Shown: positions 51,740 to 53,142 of the stretch, piece after piece | Position numbering within the stretch: position 1 is the stretch's first letter | How the letters are laid out: the number at the start of each line of letters is the position of its first letter | Assembly: GCF_018598585.1 (NCBI RefSeq) | Contig: NZ_JAHESD010000041.1 | Location: 1-53,142 of the forward strand | Source of the DNA: Chryseosolibacter indicum | Lineage (GTDB): Bacteria; Bacteroidota; Bacteroidia; Cytophagales; Cyclobacteriaceae | Reading direction: 5' to 3' | Length of the DNA: 53,142 nt | Notes under the pieces: model-generated | The model's database searches: none | What the model saw: the letters and a program-made list of their open reading frames with translations, nothing else | Told to the model about the DNA's origin: nothing | Position numbers and translations under genes: made by a program

Positions 51740-52891
51740 ATGCTAAATAAGTACGAAGTAAAAAAAATGACGATACTCTTTTTCCTTCACCGTATAGGTC
51801 CCTACCATGATGCAAGGTTCCGGGCTTTAGGGGAAAGAATAAATCTTATTGCTGTAGAGACTCGTCCACTATCTAATGAATATCCGTGGGACTTTGAAGC
51901 AAAAGAAAAGAACTACCTCGCCGAAAAGGTTCTGGGTGGGAGTAAAGACAAATTAAGGGAAGTTGTGATTGAATTAATAAAAAGATACCAGCCTTGTTCG
52001 GTAATAACAACAGGTTGGGCAGATCCCGAATATCATACGGTAATATTAGTTGCTTCAAAATTTCGCTTGCCTAGGATAATTGTCAGCGACAGCAGGTATG
52101 AGGATGAACCCAGAGTTTTTTATAAGGAATGGATAAAAAGACTAATACTGAAGAGTTATTCTGCAGCTCTTGTAGCAGGTACGATGAGCAGAAATTATTT
52201 GATACAGTTAGGTTTTGATTCCGCTTCCATATTTGCACCATGGGATGTTGTAGATAATCAATATTTTTTAAGTCATAACGTAGAAGAATGTAGCTTTGAG
52301 AAGAGGGATTTTTTATGCGTAAGCAGATTTATTGCGAAGAAGAATTTGAGCTCTTTAATAGAAGCGTTTTATTACTACCGTAGGGAGGGAGGAAAAAGAA
52401 AGCTTCTACTTTTAGGAAGTGGTGAACTAGAAAATGAGTTACGGCACCAGGTGGAAAAGTTGGAGATAACGCATTACGTAACATTTAAAGGTTTTGTCCA
52501 ATACGATGTGCTGCCAAAATTCTTGTCAAAATCATTTTGTCTTATTTTACCTAGTATTACTGACCAATGGGGTCTGGTTGTTAATGAAGCGATGGCAAGT
52601 CATATTCCGGTGTTGGTCTCCAATAGGTGCGGGTGTGCCATAGATATTGTGAGACACGGAATTAATGGATACGTATTTGATCCGTTTAAAGTTGAAACAA
52701 TAACAAAGTCAATGATGGATATGGATAATATCGGTGAAAGTACATGGAATGAAATGGGAAGAGCATCAGCCGACATTATAAAACAATGGGATTTAGATAA
52801 TTTTGCCACTGGCGTTATAGGTGCTGTTGAGAGAGCTATTGAAAGAGGACCTCTCGGACCAATTAAGCTGGTTCATAATCTTTTAAGTTGA
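51740..52891 (+). CDS. GT4-like glycosyltransferase
   Basis: 383 residues from the ATG at 51740. A second ATG at 51767 (MTILFFLHRIGPYHDARF) fits the start of the GT-B fold better, so the first nine residues are uncertain. The C-terminal domain has CVSRFIAKKNLSSLIEAFYYY, LLLGSGELENELR and LPSITDQWGLVVNEAMASHIP, with Asp in the first position of the E-x7-E motif. It is the sixth transferase in a row. A 66-nt gap separates it from the previous one, the largest gap within this run. Its TGA shares one base with the next ATG. Confidence 0.88.
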   Translation: MLNKYEVKKMTILFFLHRIGPYHDARFRALGERINLIAVETRPLSNEYPWDFEAKEKNYLAEKVLGGSKDKLREVVIELIKRYQPCSVITTGWADPEYHTVILVASKFRLPRIIVSDSRYEDEPRVFYKEWIKRLILKSYSAALVAGTMSRNYLIQLGFDSASIFAPWDVVDNQYFLSHNVEECSFEKRDFLCVSRFIAKKNLSSLIEAFYYYRREGGKRKLLLLGSGELENELRHQVEKLEITHYVTFKGFVQYDVLPKFLSKSFCLILPSITDQWGLVVNEAMASHIPVLVSNRCGCAIDIVRHGINGYVFDPFKVETITKSMMDMDNIGESTWNEMGRASADIIKQWDLDNFATGVIGAVERAIERGPLGPIKLVHNLLS

Positions 52892-53142
52892 TGAATACCA
52901 GTTTTACTTTTTCTGAAGCTGTACCTTACTTTTCATTATTAATTATCTCAGGATGGATACTTATCAGTAATTTTAGAAAGGGGTATATATCGCTTTGGTC
53001 TCCAATGACAATTGTTGTTTTAGTTATAGGCTATTATTGTCTTCTCGGTCCATATCAAACAATAATAATTGGAAATACACATGACCGTATGTTGAACATG
53101 AGGCCTTTTTATGCTGTTTCTTTTTGGGGTGCTTTGATATCG
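52891..53142 (+). CDS. Multi-pass membrane protein, 5' part only (possible glycan polymerase)
   Basis: 84 codons from the ATG at 52891 (MNTSFTFSEAVPYFSLLIIS) to the window edge, with no stop. Two hydrophobic segments are visible at about 11-25 and 37-52, and a third may begin near residue 76. It is co-directional and overlaps the last transferase by 1 nt. Position and hydrophobicity suit an O-antigen polymerase or flippase-type protein, but too little is present to recognise a family. Confidence 0.6.
   Translation, partial: MNTSFTFSEAVPYFSLLIISGWILISNFRKGYISLWSPMTIVVLVIGYYCLLGPYQTIIIGNTHDRMLNMRPFYAVSFWGALIS

Overview
The window is about 53 kb of a Bacteroidota chromosome, most likely from the order Cytophagales. 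The support is a type IX secretion C-terminal sorting domain on a giant surface protein, Bat-type VWA/TPR aerotolerance genes, an UpxY-type NusG paralogue ahead of a polysaccharide locus, repeated TAnnTTTG -7 promoter elements, moderate AT bias, and frequent TTG/GTG starts with 4-nt gene overlaps. The assignment below phylum level is inference. The first 30 bases are a degraded Nextera/Tn5 sequencing adapter, so the true left end of the biological sequence is base 31.

Layout. 31-2005 (minus): Bat-like operon (VWA protein and two TPR proteins, the second cut by the contig end). 2215-2539 (minus): tRNA-Pro, tRNA-Arg and tRNA-Ser. 2698-4653 (plus): GNAT acetyltransferase, single-domain response regulator, TonB-family protein. 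4699-5492: gene-free, with an 11-nt tandem array and a perfect inverted repeat. 5505-8293 (minus): penicillin-acylase-family protein plus a small membrane protein. 8376-9817: kdsC and kdsA (KDO synthesis). 9918-15790: assimilatory sulfate operon, made of an SLC13 permease with RCK-C domains, cysC, cysD, an inserted frameshifted four-helix-bundle gene, cysN and cysQ. 15848-23747: nucleotide-sugar genes in four sets: a WbpP-like epimerase with a divergent WlbA-like dehydrogenase, GDP-L-fucose (gmd, fcl), CDP-glucose and CDP-4-keto-6-deoxyglucose (rfbF, rfbG), then a cupin epimerase and an SDR reductase that should divert the CDP sugar away from the usual 3,6-dideoxy route. 24000-32438 (minus): a 2812-residue T9SS cargo built from large superrepeats. 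33503-34300 (minus): conserved hypothetical. 34835-37207: WYL regulator, UpxY antiterminator, winged-helix/nucleotidyltransferase-like regulator. 37434-53142: exopolysaccharide/O-antigen operon running off the right edge (Wza, Wzc, Wzm, Wzt, two hexapeptide acyltransferases, DUF5672 protein, a broken OafA-type acyltransferase, six GT4-like glycosyltransferases, and the start of a multi-pass membrane protein).

Most genes from 8.4 kb onward serve the cell surface: KDO for the lipopolysaccharide core, sulfate activation to APS/PAPS, several activated deoxy- and amino-sugars, and the machinery that assembles and exports a glycan. Upstream regulators (UpxY, winged helix) probably set its expression.

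The least-explained signals are non-coding. One is a family of GTT-phased heptanucleotide arrays, seen seven times, including an inverted pair flanking the four-helix-bundle gene. Another is two arrays of unrelated sequence that share an 11-nt period. Others are a 27-nt direct repeat surrounding nested hairpins at 33 kb, and a symmetric element overlapping the promoter of the winged-helix gene.
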